Positions 25,141 to 34,128 are shown, numbered from the stretch's first letter. The stretch is 64,000 nucleotides of DNA from Rhodococcus sp. UNC23MFCrub1.1 (GCF_000686025.1 NZ_JMLQ01000007.1:62001-126000); one strand, 5' to 3'. Made by a program: numbers and translations. Notes: generated by a model not told the origin, from the letters alone.

Positions 25141-26181
25141 TCAGCCCGCTGACACACTCCGACCGGCGGACTTCAGGTCGTTGCACGCCTCGACGACGCG
25201 CGCCGTCATACCGGCCTCGGCCTTCTTGAGGTAGCTGCGCGGGTCGTAGGCCTTCTTGTTGCCCACCTCGCCGTCGACCTTCAGCACGCCGTCGTAGTTG
25301 CTGAAGAAGTGGCCGGCGATGGGCCGACTGAACGCGTACTGGGTGTCGGTGTCGACGTTCATCTTCACGACGCCGTACTCGAGGGCCTCCTCGATCTCGC
25401 TCTTGGCCGAGCCCGAGCCGCCGTGGAAGACGAAGTCGAAGGGCTTGGAGCCGGCAGCGAGTCCGAGCTTCTCGGTGGCGACGCGCTGGCCGTCCGCGAG
25501 CACCGACGGCTTGAGCTTGACGTTGCCCGGCTTGTAGACGCCGTGGACGTTGCCGAACGTCGCGGCCAACAGGTAGCGCGATCCGGCATCGCCGGCACCG
25601 AGCGCCTCGACCGTCTTCAGGAAGTCCTCGTTCGAGGTGTACAGCTTGTCGTTGATCTCCGCCTCGACGCCGTCCTCCTCGCCGCCGACCACGCCGATCT
25701 CGATCTCCAGGATGATGCGCGCCGCGGCGGCCCGGGCCAGCAGATCCTTGGCGATCTCGAGGTTCTCGTCGATCGGCACCGCGGAGCCGTCCCACATGTG
25801 CGACTGGAAGAGGGGGTTCTTCCCGGCGTCGACGCGCTCCTGCGACACCGCGAGGAGCGGACGCACGTAGGTGTCCAGCTTGTCCTTGGGGCAGTGGTCG
25901 GTGTGCAGCGCGATGGTGACGTCGTACTTCGCGGCGACGACGTGGGCGAACTCGGCGAGCGCGACGGCGCCGGTGACCATGTCCTTCACACCGAGGCCGG
26001 ACGCGAACTCCGCGCCACCGGTGGAGAACTGGATGATGCCGTCACTGCCCGCGTCGGCGAAGCCCTTGATGGCCGCGTTGACGGACTCGGATCCCACGCA
26101 GTTGATGGCGGGAAAAGCGAACTTGTGTTCCTTGGCGCGGCCGAGCATCTCGGCGTACACCTCGGGAGTTGCGATCGGCAC
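25141..26181 (-). CDS. fba: Class II fructose-1,6-bisphosphate aldolase
   Basis: This 346-residue Zn enzyme of glycolysis and gluconeogenesis has the substrate segment NCVGSESVNAAIKGFAD, QFSTGGAEF, zinc His in IALHTDHCPKD and FVFHGGSGS, and the DTDTQYAFSRPI end motif. Length and motifs fit the class IIA FbaA form. It is convergent with the Rv0361-like gene and divergent from the DedA pair. Confidence 0.96.
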   Translation of the reverse strand: MPIATPEVYAEMLGRAKEHKFAFPAINCVGSESVNAAIKGFADAGSDGIIQFSTGGAEFASGLGVKDMVTGAVALAEFAHVVAAKYDVTIALHTDHCPKDKLDTYVRPLLAVSQERVDAGKNPLFQSHMWDGSAVPIDENLEIAKDLLARAAAARIILEIEIGVVGGEEDGVEAEINDKLYTSNEDFLKTVEALGAGDAGSRYLLAATFGNVHGVYKPGNVKLKPSVLADGQRVATEKLGLAAGSKPFDFVFHGGSGSAKSEIEEALEYGVVKMNVDTDTQYAFSRPIAGHFFSNYDGVLKVDGEVGNKKAYDPRSYLKKAEAGMTARVVEACNDLKSAGRSVSAG

Positions 26182-26372
26182 GAAGAAACCTCCACGGTGA
26201 GCGAACGGGGCACCCGATCAGGTGCGGTCACTAGCAGTATGTCAACCGAGGTGACACCGGTCGCGCCCTGCCCGATCTACTCGCCGGTAGTTGCTGAGAG
26301 TTGCTCGTGAGTTGTACTACCCGCCACTCGGCGTGCGGGTATCGGCTGCTCTCGCCGGTACTGTGGGCGCTT

Positions 26373-27206
26373 GTGACTACCGTGGCCGCCTCCGTGACCG
26401 ACCTCGCCCTGCTGCCGGGGTTCCTCGATCCCGTCAACCTGCTGAACTCGTTCGGCACCTGGGTCCTGGTCGGTCTGCTGCTGGTGGTGTTCATCGAGTC
26501 GGGCCTGCTGTTCCCGCTGCTCCCGGGCGATTCGCTGCTGTTCACGGCCGGTCTGATCGCCGCGTCGAAGAGCGCGGAGATCGAGCCGTTCGCGCCGCTG
26601 TGGGTGCTGTTGGTGACCATTCCGATCGCCGCGGTGCTGGGTGATCAGGCGGGATATCTGATCGGCAAGAAGGCCGGCACGGGCCTGTTCACGGACGACG
26701 CCCGCTTCCTGAAGAAGCGCTACATCGACGAGTCGCACGCGTTCTTCGAGAAGCACGGTCCCATCACCATCTTCCTGGCGCGCTTCGTGCCCATCGTGCG
26801 TACGTTCGCGCCGGTCGTGGCCGGCGCCTCGGGCATGCGCTACCGCACGTTCATCACCTACAACGTCGTCGGCGGCATCGTCTGGGGCTCGGGCGTCACG
26901 CTGCTCGGCTACCTGCTGGGCCAGATCGCCGTCATCCGCGACAACGTCGACATCATCTTCCTGCTCATCGTCGCCGTGTCCGTCCTGCCCATCGCCTGGG
27001 AGGTCGGCAAGCGGATCGTCTCCTCGCGCCGCACCCCGCTCGGTGAGGCCGTCGACGCGTTCGACGGCAAGCTCGACGGCAAGGTCGAGCCGTCCAAGTG
27101 GTCCGAGCCGGCCCAGAGGTCGGACACTGCTCAGCGGTCGGAACCAGCTCAGTGGTCCGAGCCCGTCCAGCGCACCGAGCCCGCTCCGCGCGACTCGTCC
27201 TCGTAG
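26373..27206 (+). CDS. DedA-family membrane protein (first of tandem pair)
   Basis: The SNARE-associated/DedA core is clear: FIESGLLFPLLPGDSLLFTAGL, AVLGDQAGYLIGKKAG, FLARFVPIVRTFAPVVAG and YNVVGGIVWGSGVTLLGYLLG, with about five TM segments. This corresponds to mycobacterial Rv0364. GTG 26373 is taken as the start. The C-terminal 45 residues are a hydrophilic tail of short degenerate units (WSEPAQ, RSDTAQ, RSEPAQ, WSEPVQ, RTEPAP) that is not part of the family fold. DedA proteins act in lipid scrambling or undecaprenyl-phosphate recycling and membrane-potential maintenance. Confidence 0.9.
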   Translation: MTTVAASVTDLALLPGFLDPVNLLNSFGTWVLVGLLLVVFIESGLLFPLLPGDSLLFTAGLIAASKSAEIEPFAPLWVLLVTIPIAAVLGDQAGYLIGKKAGTGLFTDDARFLKKRYIDESHAFFEKHGPITIFLARFVPIVRTFAPVVAGASGMRYRTFITYNVVGGIVWGSGVTLLGYLLGQIAVIRDNVDIIFLLIVAVSVLPIAWEVGKRIVSSRRTPLGEAVDAFDGKLDGKVEPSKWSEPAQRSDTAQRSEPAQWSEPVQRTEPAPRDSSS

Positions 27207-27221
27207 ATCGGTCCCCCGTTC

Positions 27222-27899
27222 ATGCTTCTCGCCGGTAGCACCGTGCTCGCCGAAGGCGGCGCGATGGGATTCCTCGAATCGGCCGGGCCCACCCTGGTCT
27301 GGCTCATCGTGGTGTCCTTCGTGTTCCTCGAGTGCGCCGTCATCGTGGGCCTCTTCCTTCCCGGCGACTCGCTGCTGATCACCGCCGGCATCGGACTGGC
27401 CGCCCACGCCTCGGGCACCTCGCACGTGTGGGCGCTGTCCGCGGGCGCGTTCCTGGCCGCCATCGCCGGTAATCAGGTGGGGTACATGATCGGTAAACGC
27501 ACCGGTCATCGCCTCGTGGCGCGCAAGAACGGCAAGTACGTCAACACCGCGAATCTGGAGAAGGTCAACCGACTTCTCGAGAAGCACGGCTTCTGGGCGG
27601 TGCTCGTCGCGCGCTGGATCCCGTGGGTGCGGACCCTGTGCCCGATGGTCGCCGGTGCCGGTGGGATGAACCACCGCCGCTACACCATCGCCAGCACGCT
27701 GGGTGCGCTCATCTGGGCACCCGTGCTGCTGCTGATCGGGTTCTACTTCGGAGCGGTGCTCGACAAGGTGTCGTGGCTGTTCCCCACCGTGCTCACGCTG
27801 ATGATCGTCTCGATCGTGGTCGGCACCATCTTCGGTCTGTACCAGTACCGCAAGGAGATGAAGAAGCCGGTGGAGACCACCGAAGTGCACGATCTCTGA
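27222..27899 (+). CDS. DedA-family membrane protein (second of tandem pair)
   Basis: This 225-residue paralogue starts 15 bases after the first DedA stop. It has the same core: FLECAVIVGLFLPGDSLLITAGI, AGNQVGYMIGKRTG, LVARWIPWVRTLCPMVAG and AGGMNHRRYTIAS. Sequence differs enough from the upstream copy to indicate an old duplication. The tail is short and basic. Co-transcription with the first copy is very likely; whether the two form a complex is unknown. Confidence 0.9.
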   Translation: MLLAGSTVLAEGGAMGFLESAGPTLVWLIVVSFVFLECAVIVGLFLPGDSLLITAGIGLAAHASGTSHVWALSAGAFLAAIAGNQVGYMIGKRTGHRLVARKNGKYVNTANLEKVNRLLEKHGFWAVLVARWIPWVRTLCPMVAGAGGMNHRRYTIASTLGALIWAPVLLLIGFYFGAVLDKVSWLFPTVLTLMIVSIVVGTIFGLYQYRKEMKKPVETTEVHDL

Positions 27900-27909
27900 C
27901 GGCTGACGT

Positions 27910-29007
27910 TCAGCCGAGGCTGTGCGCCGCCTCCATCAACATCCAGCCGCCGAGCTGGACGGAGAAGTCGCGCTCCGGCACGGACGACGACGTGACGGTG
28001 CCGGCGCTGAACCGGGCGATCGACGCACCGAACGAGGGCAGCTTGGCGATGGCGGACCAATCGCTGCCGAACAGCGGCAGGCCCTCGATGGACAGGCAGT
28101 TGTCCCACGCGGCCTCCGCCGACGCCAGCACGATGTCGGCGGCGACCGAGCGCGCCTCGTGGTCCTCGTCGTCGTCTCCGGGCAACGACGTCGCCACCAG
28201 TGCGAGGTACCGGGCGAGGATCCCGTTGAACAGGCCGCCGTCCCCTCCCCCGCCGCCGATAATCACGCCGTCCTTCGTGAGGTGCTGCTGCACGGCGGCG
28301 ACGAGTCGATGCACGCGCTCGCGGTGCTTGTCGTCACCGAGGCTGATCGCGAGTTCGGTCTCGGCGCCGAGCACGACACCCTGGCAGTAGGAGTAGATCG
28401 GCGACTCGACGCGGCCGTCGGCGTGGATGCCGTCGAGCACGAGATGGGTCGTCGGATCGACGAGAGTCGCGTCGATCCAGTCGGCCATGGCCTGGGCGCG
28501 CCACAGCTTGCCGGTCCGTGCGAGCAGCACCGCCGCCGGGCCGTTGGCCGGCACGTTGAAGAAGTCGCTCTTCCTGGACCAGCGGATACCGCCCCCGTGC
28601 GCCGGATCCCAGGCGTCGAACAGCTCCGACTCCAGGGCCGCGATCGCGGTGCGATTGTCGACGAGGTGCAGACGCTGCGCTCGCTCGAGGGACAGCCCCA
28701 GCCACGCCATGTCGTCGTAGTACGAGTTGGTCCAGCCGGTGAGGTTGCGCAGCCGGTGGGTGCGCGCGATCCGGGCCAGCCGTCGTCGGCGGCGCGCCGA
28801 CGGCGCCCGCTCCTCGGCGTCGACCACACAGTCGATGAGGTGCGCCTGCCACCAGTAGTGCCAGCGGAAGAACAGCCGCTCCCGTCGGACCGGCGGCCAC
28901 GCCACGACACCCAGAGCCGTCCCCGGCAGTCCCCACAGACGGCGGACGTGGCGAGAGAAGACGGCCTCCTCGGCGGCGTCCGCCCTGGAGGACCACGTGT
29001 CGTGCAT
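27910..29007 (-). CDS. Glycoside hydrolase family 76 (alpha-1,6-mannanase-like) protein
   Basis: The GH76 catalytic pair of adjacent Asp is in LTGWTNSYYDDMAWLGLS. FFRWHYWWQAHLIDCVVDA, GGIRWSRKSDFFNVPANGP and YSYCQGVVLGAE match the family (alpha6)6 barrel. This corresponds to mycobacterial Rv0365c. There is no signal peptide, so it is a cytoplasmic form. ATG 29007 has AGGA 7 bases upstream (365 residues). A GTG at 29058 overlapping the TrmH stop as GTGA would give 382 residues and is also possible. The substrate could be a mannose-containing glycan. Confidence 0.85.
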   Translation of the reverse strand: MHDTWSSRADAAEEAVFSRHVRRLWGLPGTALGVVAWPPVRRERLFFRWHYWWQAHLIDCVVDAEERAPSARRRRRLARIARTHRLRNLTGWTNSYYDDMAWLGLSLERAQRLHLVDNRTAIAALESELFDAWDPAHGGGIRWSRKSDFFNVPANGPAAVLLARTGKLWRAQAMADWIDATLVDPTTHLVLDGIHADGRVESPIYSYCQGVVLGAETELAISLGDDKHRERVHRLVAAVQQHLTKDGVIIGGGGGDGGLFNGILARYLALVATSLPGDDDEDHEARSVAADIVLASAEAAWDNCLSIEGLPLFGSDWSAIAKLPSFGASIARFSAGTVTSSSVPERDFSVQLGGWMLMEAAHSLG

Positions 29008-29054
29008 GATTCGATCCTGCCAGTACCCCTCGGCTCGGGAGCCGTCGGGCACGG

Positions 29055-29729
29055 TCACCAGGCCAGGTCGGGATCCGCGTGCTGCCGGATCCAGGCGTGC
29101 ATCGTGATCCCGGCTGCGACACCGGCATTGATACTGCGGGTGGAGCCGAACTGCGCGATGGACACCGTCATCGACGCGGCGGCGCGCGCGTCGTCGGTCA
29201 CGCCCGGGCCCTCCTGACCGAAGAGCAGCAGCGCATTCCGCGGGAGAACGGCAGTCTCGAGCGGGACGGACCCGGGCACGTTGTCGACGGCCACCACCGT
29301 CAGGCCCGCCTCCGCCGCGTACGCCGTCAGCGCCTCGACGGTCTCGTGATGCTCGATGTGTTGGTAGCGATCGGTGACCATCGCACCGCGACGGTTCCAA
29401 CGCCGACGCCCGACGATGTGCACCGCGGCGGCGCCGAACGCGTTGGCCGTGCGGACGACCGTCCCGATGTTGGCGTCGTGCGCGAAGTTCTCGATGGCCA
29501 CGTGCATCGGATGCCGGCGCGTGTCCAGGTCCGCGACGATGGCCTCGCGCGTCCAGTACCGGTACGCGTCGACGACGTTGCGCCGATCCCCCTCGTCGAG
29601 GAGTTCCGGGTCGTAGCGGGGATCGGTGGGCCGAGGCCCGTCACGCTCGACGTCCCAGGCGGGTACGCCGCGCGGGTGCTCACCCCACTCGGTGGCACCC
29701 GCCTCGTCGCTGCGGTCGTTCTCGGTCAA
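29055..29729 (-). CDS. TrmH-family (SPOUT) RNA methyltransferase
   Basis: This 224-residue enzyme has an N-terminal extension of about 70 residues and a SPOUT knot with motif 1 IENFAHDANIGTVVRTANAFG, motif 2 LLLFGQEGPG and motif 3 SIAQFGSTRSINAGVAAGITM (in parts). It methylates 2'-O of tRNA or rRNA nucleotides; the target is not determinable. It matches Rv0380c by position. The start is TTG 29729, two bases after the upstream SDR stop, so translation is likely coupled. Confidence 0.88.
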   Translation of the reverse strand: MTENDRSDEAGATEWGEHPRGVPAWDVERDGPRPTDPRYDPELLDEGDRRNVVDAYRYWTREAIVADLDTRRHPMHVAIENFAHDANIGTVVRTANAFGAAAVHIVGRRRWNRRGAMVTDRYQHIEHHETVEALTAYAAEAGLTVVAVDNVPGSVPLETAVLPRNALLLFGQEGPGVTDDARAAASMTVSIAQFGSTRSINAGVAAGITMHAWIRQHADPDLAW

Positions 29730-29730
29730 C

Positions 29731-30519
29731 TCAGGAATGGGACAGACGGCGGTTGACCTCGCGGGTCAGCCAGACCGGGGAGAACCGCGAGCCCATGGAC
29801 AGTGCCTTGGACGGGAGCCCCACCGGGAAGTGCACCTTGTGGTAGATCCGCTTGGCGGGCTGCGTCGACTTGAAGATCGCGTCGGCGACGTCCTGCGCGG
29901 TCAGCTTGATGCCCAGCGAGCCGGTGGTGCCGGTCTGGATCCCCTTGGTCATGGCGGTCTGGACGAAGAGCGGCCACATGGCCTTCACGGCGATGTCGTG
30001 CTTGTGCCACTCGAGGTCGAGCGCCTCGGTGAGCCCGCGCACCGCGAACTTGGTCGCGCCGTACGTGGCGAGCTCGGGCTGGCCGTAGATGGCGGAGGCG
30101 GAGCACAGGTTCACCACCTGGGCGCCGCGCGTCTTCTTCAGGTACGGGAACGCTTCGAGCAGCCCGTTCAGCACGCCGCCGACGTTGATGTCGAACTGCT
30201 TGCGGTGCGTCTCGATGGCCTGCTCGGCGAACTGGCCCGCGATGAGGATGCCCGCGTTGTTGATGAGCACGTCGAGTCGCCCGCCCGCCGCCTCGTCGAA
30301 CTCCTTCAGTCGCTCGGTGAACTGTGCGGTGTCGGTGACGTCGAGGATTCCCGTCGTCGACGTCGAGCCCTTCGCCGCGATCTCCTTCGCGAGAGAGGCC
30401 AGTCCCGTCTCGTCGATGTCGTACGCACCGACGTGGTACCCGGCGGCGGCGAACGTGAGTGCGGTGGCCCGCCCGATGCCGGCTGCTGCGCCGGTGATGA
30501 AGACAGTAGGTTGAGACAT
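29731..30519 (-). CDS. Short-chain dehydrogenase/reductase
   Basis: This classical SDR of 262 residues has TGAAAGIGRATALTFAAAG (NAD(P) site), DVTD, NNAGIL, catalytic Ser in LCSASAIYG and YGATK. ATG 30519 begins MSQPTVFIT; the frame upstream is open but not family-like. It is probably the first gene of a transcript continuing into TrmH. The C-terminal basic-aromatic segment (KVHFPVGLPSKAL) suggests membrane association, as in lipid-acting SDRs. The substrate is unknown. Confidence 0.85.
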   Translation of the reverse strand: MSQPTVFITGAAAGIGRATALTFAAAGYHVGAYDIDETGLASLAKEIAAKGSTSTTGILDVTDTAQFTERLKEFDEAAGGRLDVLINNAGILIAGQFAEQAIETHRKQFDINVGGVLNGLLEAFPYLKKTRGAQVVNLCSASAIYGQPELATYGATKFAVRGLTEALDLEWHKHDIAVKAMWPLFVQTAMTKGIQTGTTGSLGIKLTAQDVADAIFKSTQPAKRIYHKVHFPVGLPSKALSMGSRFSPVWLTREVNRRLSHS

Positions 30520-30629
30520 GTCTGAAGAGTAAAGGGTCGGGCTGAGCTGCAACAGAGCGGTGAGCCGAAAACTTACCGCCGAGTAGCTTCCGGCGTCCTC
30601 GGAGGCGCTCACGGGAGGGATCCGAGTCG

Positions 30630-31040
30630 ATGGACCACGAGAGAGTGGGTCGGGCGGTGGCCGTGGTCACCGCCATCTACGTCGTCGTGCTGGCGGTCTG
30701 GGCGCTCGTGCTGCTCCCCAAGGCCCCGGACGGCACCGTTCCTTATCAGATCGCTGCGCTGGTCGCGGGCTTCGGCGCGGCACTGGGACTCGCGATGATG
30801 GCTGCCGGGCGCCCCACCGCCGACGAACGCCGCATGCGCGACCACGGGCTCGAGGGGTGGGCCGTCGTCGACGAGGTACGGGAGGTCGGAGCCGAGACGG
30901 AGGTCGACCTCACGATCACCGTGCCCGGGTCGGGGTCCTACCCGGGCACCGTCCGACGCACGGGGTCCGTCCGGTACGAGGTCGGCGCGACCGTTCCCGT
31001 CGTCGTCGATCCCGATGACCGGACGCGGATCCGGTTGTGA
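30630..31040 (+). CDS. Two-TM membrane protein with a soluble C-terminal domain
   Basis: This 136-residue protein has TM1 (VAVVTAIYVVVLAVWALVLL) and TM2 (IAALVAGFGAALGLAMMAAG). A beta-rich domain follows (GLEGWAVVDEVREVG, VDLTITVPGSGSYPG, VGATVPVVVDPDDRTRIRL), resembling the DUF3592-like module. GGGAGGGA precedes the ATG. Its stop overlaps the GTG of the ogt gene as GTGA, so they are co-translated. The function is unknown. Confidence 0.72.
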   Translation: MDHERVGRAVAVVTAIYVVVLAVWALVLLPKAPDGTVPYQIAALVAGFGAALGLAMMAAGRPTADERRMRDHGLEGWAVVDEVREVGAETEVDLTITVPGSGSYPGTVRRTGSVRYEVGATVPVVVDPDDRTRIRL

Positions 31041-31543
31041 CACCGACCGACTCGACCCGGCACCACACCGTTCTCGACACCCCGGTGGGTCCTCTCACCG
31101 TCGTGCGCACCGGGGCGGCGCTGTCGGGCGTCTACTTTCCCGGTCACCGTCCGGCACCGGCTCCCGGCCGGATCGGCACCGCCCGGGCGGACGGGTTCGA
31201 CGAGATCCGCGATCAGTTGGCGGAGTACTTCGGCGGCCGGCGGCGCCGCTTCGATCTCGAGCTGGCCCCGGTGGGCACCGAATTCCAGAACGAGGTGTGG
31301 GCCGCGCTCCGCACTATCCCCTACGGCGAGACATGGACGTACTCCGCTCTGGCCGTCGCCGTCGGCCGGCCCACCTCGGTGCGAGCGGTGGCGTCGGCCA
31401 ACGCCCGGAACCCGTTGTCGATCGTCGTGCCGTGCCACCGCGTCATCGGAATGTCCGGCAGCCTCACGGGTTTCGCTGGCGGCGTCGAGCGCAAACGCCT
31501 GCTGCTCGATCTCGAGTCGGGAACCCCGACGCTGTTCCCGTGA
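31037..31543 (+). CDS. ogt: Methylated-DNA--protein-cysteine methyltransferase
   Basis: This 168-residue suicide repair protein removes O6-alkyl groups from guanine. It has the active-site motif IVVPCHRVIG, the helix-turn-helix YGETWTYSALAVAVGRPTSVRAVASANARNP (in parts) with the Arg finger, and the C-terminal FAGGVERKRLLLDLE. It has no Ada-type N-terminal domain. GTG 31037 overlaps the preceding stop. The 3' end overlaps the convergent YhhN gene by 80 bases. Confidence 0.94.
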   Translation: MTPTDSTRHHTVLDTPVGPLTVVRTGAALSGVYFPGHRPAPAPGRIGTARADGFDEIRDQLAEYFGGRRRRFDLELAPVGTEFQNEVWAALRTIPYGETWTYSALAVAVGRPTSVRAVASANARNPLSIVVPCHRVIGMSGSLTGFAGGVERKRLLLDLESGTPTLFP

Positions 31544-32162
31544 GGGAGTCGACGAGCGCGTACTGAGCGCCGATGTAGGTCGCGAGCACCGCGACCTCGA
31601 GGACGTCGCGCAGGCGCGCGTCGGCCGTGGTCCGCCGCACGAGCACCATACCGTCGGAGACGGTGAACAGCGTCGATCCGACGACGGCACGGGTGTCGCC
31701 GTCCGCACCGAGAACGGACATGGCACCGAGGGCGACGCCGTAGGCCATGGAGATCGGTGCAATGGTCGGGGCGCGTCTCGTGGCCAGCACGGCGCCGCTA
31801 CCCCATCCCGCCGCTCGAAGCAGAGCATGGTGCGGCCGCACGCGAGAACCGTTGCGATGCAACAGCACCGACCAGCACCCCTGCATGACGGCGAACGACG
31901 ACGCCCCCGCAGTGAACCGGCGATCGTCGTCCGGATCGATCATCGCGACGTCGCCGAGCGTCGCCGCCGAGAGCCCCGCAGCCAGCAGTGGCGAGCGGTG
32001 GGCGCCGGACCGCACCGCGAGAATCGGCATGAGGAGCGGCTTGCACACCGCCTGCACGACGGATCGATGCGTGGCGGCACCGACGATGGTGCCCGCCGCA
32101 GCGACGGCGTAGGCCAGGGCCGTGGCCCTGCGGACCAGCGTGGCGGACGACCCGGACGGCAT
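31464..32162 (-). CDS. YhhN/TMEM86-family membrane protein (lysoplasmalogenase-like)
   Basis: This 232-residue multi-pass protein shows the family pattern CKPLLMPILAV, LLAAGLSAATLGDVAMI, GASSFAVMQGCW and later YIGAQYALVDSL. Seven to eight TM segments are expected. Family members hydrolyse the vinyl-ether bond of lysoplasmalogens in animals; bacterial roles are unsettled. ATG 32162 is used. The 3' 80 bases overlap ogt antisense, and the resulting Arg-rich tail (RDRAAGVCARRRQRNP) may be a run-on past the conserved fold. Confidence 0.8.
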   Translation of the reverse strand: MPSGSSATLVRRATALAYAVAAAGTIVGAATHRSVVQAVCKPLLMPILAVRSGAHRSPLLAAGLSAATLGDVAMIDPDDDRRFTAGASSFAVMQGCWSVLLHRNGSRVRPHHALLRAAGWGSGAVLATRRAPTIAPISMAYGVALGAMSVLGADGDTRAVVGSTLFTVSDGMVLVRRTTADARLRDVLEVAVLATYIGAQYALVDSLTGTASGFPTRDRAAGVCARRRQRNP

Positions 32163-32199
32163 GCGGACACCGTAACCGACCCCACACTGGATTTCGATA

Positions 32200-32214
32200 G
32201 TTAGCTTATGTAAC
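32200..32214. promoter_or_regulatory. Candidate MarR operator
   Basis: GTTA-N7-TAAC lies inside an AT-rich island (32195-32220), the only AT-rich stretch between the YhhN and MarR genes and 10 bases before the MarR GTG. Autoregulation of the MarR-MFS pair is inferred. Confidence 0.42.
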
Positions 32215-32223
32215 GTTAAGGGA

Positions 32224-32685
32224 GTGCAGACCACGGCGATGCGAACCGACGAACTGCGGACACTGCTGTCCGAACTGGTCACCACGACCTCGCGTTTCAC
32301 CCGGCTCGCGGCCTCGGTCGCGCCCGCGGAGCATCCCCGTACGTGGTCGCGCGCGCTCTCCCTGCTCGACGAGTACGGCGCGATCCGGATCAGCGAGTTC
32401 GCCCGCCTCGACCGATGCTCGCAACCCTCGGCGACGGCCCTGCTGCGCACGCTCCACGAGAACGGTCTCGTCGACCGCATGACGGATCCGACCGACTCCC
32501 GCGCAGTGGTCGTGTCGCTCTCGGACCGCGGGCGCACCTGGCTCGCCGACTCTCGTCGCGCCATCGGCGACGGACTGCTCCGCCACCTGGGCGAGCCCGA
32601 TCCCGACCAACTCCGACGCATCGTCGAGGGCCTCGACGACCTGCGCTCGGTACTCAAGAACACAGCACGAAAGGAACACCCGTGA
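32224..32685 (+). CDS. MarR-family transcriptional regulator
   Basis: This 153-residue protein has the MarR winged helix: SLLDEYGAIRISEFARLDRCSQPSATALLRTLHENGLV, then the wing DPTDSRAVVVSLSDRG (in parts). The start GTG 32224 is near the AT-rich operator-like island. Its TGA overlaps the GTG of the MFS transporter (32682-32685), so it most likely represses that exporter and is relieved by its substrate. Confidence 0.9.
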   Translation: MQTTAMRTDELRTLLSELVTTTSRFTRLAASVAPAEHPRTWSRALSLLDEYGAIRISEFARLDRCSQPSATALLRTLHENGLVDRMTDPTDSRAVVVSLSDRGRTWLADSRRAIGDGLLRHLGEPDPDQLRRIVEGLDDLRSVLKNTARKEHP

Positions 32686-33923
32686 CGACGATCGAGGAGA
32701 AGAAGGACGCGTCCCAGCCGAGCCTTCTGCAGCAACCGAAGGCCGTGTGGGCAGTGGCGTTCGCCAGTGTCATCGCCTTCATGGGGATCGGCCTCGTCGA
32801 TCCCATTCTCAAGCCCATCGGCGAACAGTTGAACGCGACACCGTCGCAGGTGTCTCTCCTGTTCACGTCCTACATGCTGGTGACGGGCGTGGCGATGCTC
32901 GTCACGGGCGTCGTCTCGTCGCGCTTCGGCCCGAAGAAGACACTGCTGGCCGGTCTCGCGATCATCATCGTGTTCGCCGCGCTCGCAGGCTCGTCGAGCA
33001 CCATCACCCAGATCGTCGGGTTCCGCGCCGGCTGGGGACTGGGCAATGCACTCTTCATCGCGACCGCCCTGGCGACGATCGTCGGCGCCGCGAGCGGTGG
33101 CGTCGCGCGGGCCATCATCCTGTACGAGGCCGCACTGGGCATCGGCATCGCCACCGGCCCGCTGGTCGGCGGCGTCCTGGGCAGCATCAGCTGGCGGGGC
33201 CCGTTCTTCGGCGTCGCCGTCCTGATGGCCGTGGCCGTCGTGCTGCTCGTCGTCATGCTGCCGGAGGGCGAGAAGCCCACGCACCGAACCTCTCTCGCGG
33301 ACCCCTTCCGCGCACTGCGGCACCGCGGGCTGCTCACGGTCGGCATCACGGCACTGCTGTACAACTACGGATTCTTCACCCTGCTCGCCTACACGCCGTT
33401 CCCGCTCGACCTCGGCACCTACGCGATCGGCTTCATCTTCTTCGGCTGGGGACTCGCGCTCGCGGTGGCCTCGGTGTTCCTCGCACCGCGCCTGCAGCGC
33501 CGGTTCGGGACGCTGAACATGATGATGCTCGCGCTGCTCCTCTTCGCCGCCGACCTCGCCGCGATGGCTCTGTTCACGGAGAGCAAGCCGGTTCTGATCG
33601 TGTGCGTCGTCCTCGCCGGACTGTTCCTCGGCGTCAACAACACCCTCATCACCGAGACCGTCATGATCTCGGCGCCGGTCGAACGGTCGACCGCCTCGGC
33701 GGCCTACAGCTTCGTGCGGTTCGCCGGCGGCGCTGCCGCCCCGTACCTCGCCGGCAAGCTCGGAGAATCCAATGTGCACGTGCCGTTCTGGGTGGGCGCC
33801 GCCTGCACCTTCCTGGCCATCGGCGTTCTCGCGACCGGTCGGAAGGTCCTCGCACACGTCGACGACCACGACCCCGCTCCGCACAGCGTCGACGAGGCGG
33901 CAGCATTGACCGTGGGCGACTGA
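32682..33923 (+). CDS. MFS transporter (drug exporter type)
   Basis: This 413-residue protein has 12 predicted TM helices. MFS motif A-like is GVVSSRFGPKKTLLAGL, and the antiporter motif C-like is IGIATGPLVGGVLGSISWRGPFFG. GTG 32682 has AAAGGA ahead and overlaps the MarR stop. Local MarR control suggests export of a toxic compound. A second motif with FVRFAGGAAAPYLAG near the end resembles Bcr/CflA and DHA1 members. The substrate is unknown. Confidence 0.88.
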   Translation: MTTIEEKKDASQPSLLQQPKAVWAVAFASVIAFMGIGLVDPILKPIGEQLNATPSQVSLLFTSYMLVTGVAMLVTGVVSSRFGPKKTLLAGLAIIIVFAALAGSSSTITQIVGFRAGWGLGNALFIATALATIVGAASGGVARAIILYEAALGIGIATGPLVGGVLGSISWRGPFFGVAVLMAVAVVLLVVMLPEGEKPTHRTSLADPFRALRHRGLLTVGITALLYNYGFFTLLAYTPFPLDLGTYAIGFIFFGWGLALAVASVFLAPRLQRRFGTLNMMMLALLLFAADLAAMALFTESKPVLIVCVVLAGLFLGVNNTLITETVMISAPVERSTASAAYSFVRFAGGAAAPYLAGKLGESNVHVPFWVGAACTFLAIGVLATGRKVLAHVDDHDPAPHSVDEAAALTVGD

Positions 33924-33987
33924 CCAGGGAAAACCGAATCACACCAGTCACATTCACCGCATGAACACCATCTGCACCAAAGGTCAC

Positions 33988-34003
33988 ACTTCGATGACGA
34001 AGT
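33988..34003. promoter_or_regulatory. Inverted repeat upstream of the coiled-coil surface protein
   Basis: ACTTCG-ATGA-CGAAGT is a perfect 6-base inverted repeat 126 bases before the ATG at 34129, with a further CTGAAGT copy just after. It could be an operator for the secreted protein gene; no regulator is adjacent. Confidence 0.35.
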
Positions 34004-34128
34004 AACTCTGAAGTAAAGGTCTAGGCGGACCGGAAGGTACGTTCTGTTCGGTCGGGGGACGCGTACACCATTCTTCACCGCTTCTCGGATACGGCAGGAA
34101 TGCCGTCTTCGGTATCGAAAGGCCATTC

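Noticed and set aside
26277..27890. 537-codon minus-strand frame over the two DedA genes
   Set aside because: Its Asp/His/Arg-rich composition is the mirror of hydrophobic membrane codons.
32163..33884. Upstream extension of the YhhN frame to 806 codons
   Set aside because: The extension runs antisense through the MarR and MFS genes. The family fold begins only at 32162.
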